Source: Quadrisphaera sp. (GTDB taxonomy: Bacteria; Actinomycetota; Actinomycetes; Actinomycetales; Quadrisphaeraceae). Taken from it: a stretch of DNA of 38,467 nt. The stretch spans positions 1 through 38,467 of the forward strand of contig JARICT010000098.1 of NCBI GenBank assembly GCA_029257185.1. Reading direction: 5' to 3'. The notes beneath the pieces were generated by a model. It ran no database searches and was not told the origin of the DNA. It was given only the letters and a program-made list of their open reading frames with translations. Shown here one piece after another: positions 35,559-38,467 of this stretch (positions within the stretch are counted from its first letter, which is position 1; every line of letters starts with the position of its first letter). The position numbers were made by a program, and so were the translations under genes.

Positions 35559-37466
35559 TCAGTCGTCGCGGTCGTCGTCGTCCGGCGCCTCGCCCGGGCT
35601 GCCGAACACGATCTCGTCCCAGCTCGGCACGGACGAGCGTCGTCCGCCGCGGGTCCGCGCGGTGCCGGCGCGAGCAGGTGCTGCGGCGCTCCCGGAGCGA
35701 CGACCCCTGGTGGTGGGCCCCGCCGCGGTCTCCGCGGTCTCCGAGCCCTCCGGAGGGGCCGGGGCGTCCCGGGGCGCCGCGTCGGCGGTCACGCCGTCCT
35801 GCGCCGGCTCCCCGTGGTCCTCGCCGTCGCCCGGCGACGGGGGCGGGGGCGGGGTCGGCGTCGGGGCGGCTGGGACGGCGACCGGTGTCGACGGCCCCTG
35901 CCACGCGCCGAGCGACCCCGACTCGGGCACGCTGGCGCGCGCTGCCCAGGACGGGCCCACCGTGCGCGCCCCGCCGCGGCTCGCATCGTCGTCCCGGGGC
36001 GCCTCGGCCAGACCGGAGGCGCTGCTGCTGGGCTGCGTCGACGGCTCCGCGGCCGGCTCCATGACCAGCTCCGCGTCGCTGCCGTCGTCGGCGCTGCCGT
36101 CGTCCGCGGTGTCGGGGTCGGTGTCGAGAGCGGGGGCCGGTGGCCGGTGCCACCAGTCGGCCGTCGCGGACGGTGGGTGCTCGTCGTCCCCGAGCCCGTC
36201 CGGCCCTGCGGTGCCGCCGCCGCCCCCGTCGCCGCCCCCGTCGCCGCCCCCGTCGTCGTCCGCACCAGCGGCGACCACGGCGCGCAGGTGCGAGCTGCTC
36301 CGCACCGGCCGGCCGGGCGCGCCGTCGCGCAGGTGCGCGGGGAAGCCGCTCCCGTACCCGGGCCCCAGCCCGCCGTCCTCCTCCTCCGGCGCACCCGGTG
36401 CGTCCGTGATGTCGTCGACGAGCGACGCCCCGTCGTCGGGGTCGTCCGCGTCGTCCAGGTCGTCGAGACCCAGGTCGGCCATCGGCTGACGGCGACCCCG
36501 CCGGTCGCTCAGCGCGTCGAGGAGGTCCATGGTGCGGGACGCGACCTCGTCGTGGTCGGCCGCTGACGGGTCGTCGTCCTCGGCGTCACGGGAGAGCCCG
36601 GGCGGCTCCGGCGGCTGCGCGGAGCGGGCCGGGGGGAGCGGGCCGTCCTCGTCGTGAGCGTGGTCGAGACCGCCGTCGGCCTCCACGTCGAAGACCCGCA
36701 CCGCGCCCAGCCGGCGACCGGGCGCGCCGGTCTCGGCCTCGTGGGAGGACGACAGCCACCGGGCCTCGTCGTCGAGGGGGTCGACGCTCTCCGCCGCCGG
36801 GTCGTAGCCCCACTGGGCGACCCGGTCGCGGGTGCCGGCGCGAAAGCCGACCTGGAGGACCCAGCCGGCCTCGCCGCGGCGCCACGCGTCCCACGTGACG
36901 CCGGGCAGGGACACCCCGCGCGAGGCGAGGCGGTGGCGCACGAGGTCCTCGAGCGAGGGACGCGAGCGCGCGGTGCGCACCACGGTCGCGCGCGCCAGCG
37001 ACGCCACGTGGGCGCGCTCGGCGAGGACCGGGCCGGCATAGCGCTCGACGGCGTCGAGGGACATCTCGGCCGACTCGGCGACCTCGGCCGCGGACTCGCC
37101 GCCACGGATGCGGGTCTGGATGTCCTTGGGCCTCAGGGCGGCGCTGGGCGTTCCCGGGGCTGCGGGGGACGGGGCGCTGGCGGTGCGGACGGCAGCGCGC
37201 AGCGACCCGTCGACCGGGAGGTGGAAGACCTGGCCCGAGGGGGCCGTGAGCACCAGCACCGGCTCGCTCGGGAGGTCGTGGGCGTCCTCGTTCGCGCCGT
37301 CGGCGCCCCCGGCTCCGCGGGTCCCCCGCACGCTGAGCACCTGCGGCTCCGCGTCGTCGCGCGGGACGCTGCTCCGGCCCGCCCCGCGCTCCTCGTGACC
37401 GCGTTCCTGCGCGCTCGCGGAGCCGCGGGCCGAGCCCTCGTCCGTGCCGTCCGGGCCATCTCGCAA
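35559..37466 (-). CDS. sepH: SepH-type cell-division regulator (DUF3071)
   Basis: A 635-residue protein. The N-terminal region carries the DUF3071 signature: [20 protein letters not shown], then the helix-turn-helix segment [20 protein letters not shown] with [19 protein letters not shown] (about residues 110-155). [12 protein letters not shown] close to the C-terminus is the second conserved SepH motif, joined by a long Pro/Asp/Gly-rich linker. SepH binds FtsZ and helps Z-ring assembly in Streptomyces. The start is uncertain: TTG 37466 has an AGAGGGAG ribosome-binding site. The N-terminus has an extra ~60-residue Gly/Arg/Ser-rich stretch before the conserved sheet. A Gly/Asp tract comes from 12-bp repeats near 36205-36250. 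Confidence 0.85.
   Translation of the reverse strand: MRDGPDGTDEGSARGSASAQERGHEERGAGRSSVPRDDAEPQVLSVRGTRGAGGADGANEDAHDLPSEPVLVLTAPSGQVFHLPVDGSLRAAVRTASAPSPAAPGTPSAALRPKDIQTRIRGGESAAEVAESAEMSLDAVERYAGPVLAERAHVASLARATVVRTARSRPSLEDLVRHRLASRGVSLPGVTWDAWRRGEAGWVLQVGFRAGTRDRVAQWGYDPAAESVDPLDDEARWLSSSHEAETGAPGRRLGAVRVFDVEADGGLDHAHDEDGPLPPARSAQPPEPPGLSRDAEDDDPSAADHDEVASRTMDLLDALSDRRGRRQPMADLGLDDLDDADDPDDGASLVDDITDAPGAPEEEDGGLGPGYGSGFPAHLRDGAPGRPVRSSSHLRAVVAAGADDDGGGDGGGDGGGGGTAGPDGLGDDEHPPSATADWWHRPPAPALDTDPDTADDGSADDGSDAELVMEPAAEPSTQPSSSASGLAEAPRDDDASRGGARTVGPSWAARASVPESGSLGAWQGPSTPVAVPAAPTPTPPPPPSPGDGEDHGEPAQDGVTADAAPRDAPAPPEGSETAETAAGPTTRGRRSGSAAAPARAGTARTRGGRRSSVPSWDEIVFGSPGEAPDDDDRDD
36205..36250. 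repeat. 12-bp repeats encoding a Gly/Asp tract in SepH
   Basis: GTCGCCGCCCCC repeats occur about three to four times. They encode a DGGG tract in the linker of SepH and are in frame. Such tracts expand easily by slippage. Confidence 0.7.
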
Positions 37467-37598
37467 CGTCCGCTCCCTCTTCCTCTGCGACGCCTCGCAC
37501 CACCGGAGCGGTGGTCAGGATCGACGTGCCCCGCTCGTCCTGGCCGGCGCCGCGCGGCTGTGGCGCAGCCCCAGCACGAGCGGCCGGCGCCATCTTGG

Positions 37599-37604
37599 CA
37601 CGAT
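37599..37604 (+). promoter_or_regulatory. Possible -10 box of the ferrochelatase gene
   Basis: CACGAT, six bases, then ATG 37611, with no ribosome-binding site. It again keeps A at position 2 and T at position 6 while lacking the first T. Confidence 0.35.
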
Positions 37605-37610
37605 GGCCCC

Positions 37611-38467
37611 ATGAACGAGCCCACCTCGACCCTCGGCGGCGCGAGCGGCCTCCCCTACGACGCGCTGGTCCTCGCGTCCTTCGGCGGTCCGGAGGCCCCC
37701 GAGGAGGTGGTGCCCTTCCTCGAGAACGTCACCCGGGGCCGCGGCATCCCCCGTGAGCGGCTCGAGGTCGTGGGGGAGCACTACTTCGCCTTCGGGGGGC
37801 GCAGCCCCATCAACGACCAGAACCGCGCCCTGCTCGCGGCGCTGGAGGACGCCCTGGCCGCGCGGGGCGCCGGTGGCCTGCCGGTCATCTGGGGGAACCG
37901 CAACTGGGGGCCCTACCTCACCGACGTGGTGCGCGACGCCCACGACGCCGGGGCACGTCGCTTCCTCTTCCTGACCACCAGCGCGTACTCCTCGTACTCC
38001 GGCTGCCGGCAGTACCGCGAGGACGTCGCCGGCGTGGAGCTCACGCTGGCCGCGGAGGGCCGGGCGATGCACGCCGACAAGGTGCGCCACTACTTCAACC
38101 ACCCCGGGTTCGTCCGCGCCAACGTCGACGCGGTGCTCGCCGCGCTGCGGCGGCTGGGCGAGGTGCCGGAGGCCGTCGCGAACCCCCACCTGGTCTTCGT
38201 CACGCACTCGATCCCCACGGCGATGGCGCAGACCGCGGGCCCTGACGGGCACCGTTACGAGCGGCAGCACCTCTCGGTGCTCGAGCAGGTCGTGGCGGCG
38301 GTGGAGGAGGAGACCGGACGCTCCCTGCCCGCGACCCTCACCTACTGCTCACGGTCGGGGCCGCCGACCCAGCCGTGGCTGGAGCCCGACGTCAACGACT
38401 TCGTCCGCGAGCTGAAGGACGCCGGGACGAGCGGCGTGGTGATCTCGCCGATCGGCTTCATCAGCGA
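37611..38467 (+). CDS. Ferrochelatase (coproporphyrin ferrochelatase type), 3' part beyond the window
   Basis: The first 285 residues of a protein that runs off the right edge. It inserts ferrous iron into a porphyrin; actinobacteria generally use the coproporphyrin-dependent branch (CpfC/HemH). It opens [20 protein letters not shown]. The substrate loop is [12 protein letters not shown]. His199 in [12 protein letters not shown] is the expected catalytic metal ligand. [20 protein letters not shown] is diagnostic. Cys132 in [12 protein letters not shown] is equivalent, as I recall, to a cluster-binding Cys of mycobacterial ferrochelatase, whose other Cys residues lie near the C-terminus, outside this window. 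It is divergent from sepH across 144 bp. Confidence 0.92.
   Translation, partial: MNEPTSTLGGASGLPYDALVLASFGGPEAPEEVVPFLENVTRGRGIPRERLEVVGEHYFAFGGRSPINDQNRALLAALEDALAARGAGGLPVIWGNRNWGPYLTDVVRDAHDAGARRFLFLTTSAYSSYSGCRQYREDVAGVELTLAAEGRAMHADKVRHYFNHPGFVRANVDAVLAALRRLGEVPEAVANPHLVFVTHSIPTAMAQTAGPDGHRYERQHLSVLEQVVAAVEEETGRSLPATLTYCSRSGPPTQPWLEPDVNDFVRELKDAGTSGVVISPIGFIS

Overview
The window is a very GC-rich (roughly 75 % by eye), densely coding chromosomal segment of an actinobacterium. GTG starts, four-base stop/start overlaps, an HrdB-type principal sigma factor, a SAM-IV riboswitch, DUF7455, DUF4192, DUF5998 and SepH all point to Actinomycetes. The gene order resembles core segments of Mycobacterium (the tlyA-nadK-recN-pyrG-NUDIX block) and Streptomyces (hrdB, DUF7455, parE, parC). 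A Kineosporiaceae-like organism is plausible but cannot be proven from the sequence alone. I see no phage, insertion sequence, integrase, tRNA, rRNA or CRISPR.

Layout. 1-8794: a co-directional block (TPR protein, HAD-IIA phosphatase, coiled-coil protein, TlyA, NAD kinase, RecN, then CTP synthase and an ADP-ribose-pyrophosphatase-like NUDIX enzyme). 8804-11439: EcsC-like, DUF1232 and DUF4192 proteins. 11442-14134: a methionine operon, with a promoter, a SAM-IV riboswitch, metY and metX. 14151-15235: a divergent NUDIX/universal-stress pair with a perfect 32-bp palindrome over the uspA ribosome-binding site. 15325-17171: the principal sigma factor gene with a SigR-like promoter and a strong bidirectional terminator shared with a DUF456 gene. 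17701-19932: TrkH/TrkA potassium uptake. 20070-24384: DUF7455, the topoisomerase IV B subunit (parE) and a UbiB/ABC1 kinase-like protein. 24385-25062: a noncoding region with a 42-bp tandem repeat array. 25063-27693: parC on the minus strand. 27792-38467: a large zinc-ribbon membrane protein, a nitroreductase, a GNAT/acyl-CoA-synthetase fusion, DUF5998, a nucleotide pyrophosphatase/phosphodiesterase, SepH and the 5' part of a ferrochelatase.

Most genes are housekeeping: nucleotide and cofactor supply (NAD kinase, CTP synthase), rRNA methylation (TlyA), DNA repair and topology (RecN, ParE/ParC), global transcription (HrdB), methionine synthesis, potassium homeostasis, division (SepH) and haem synthesis. 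The less ordinary material is mostly regulatory. Many genes appear to be leaderless, with a -10 hexamer (A at position 2, T at position 6) 6-8 nt before the start codon; two divergent pairs have overlapping promoters. The 42-bp array, the uspA palindrome, the SigR-like promoter of the sigma gene and the shortened ATP-grasp region of the acetyltransferase fusion are the points most worth checking.
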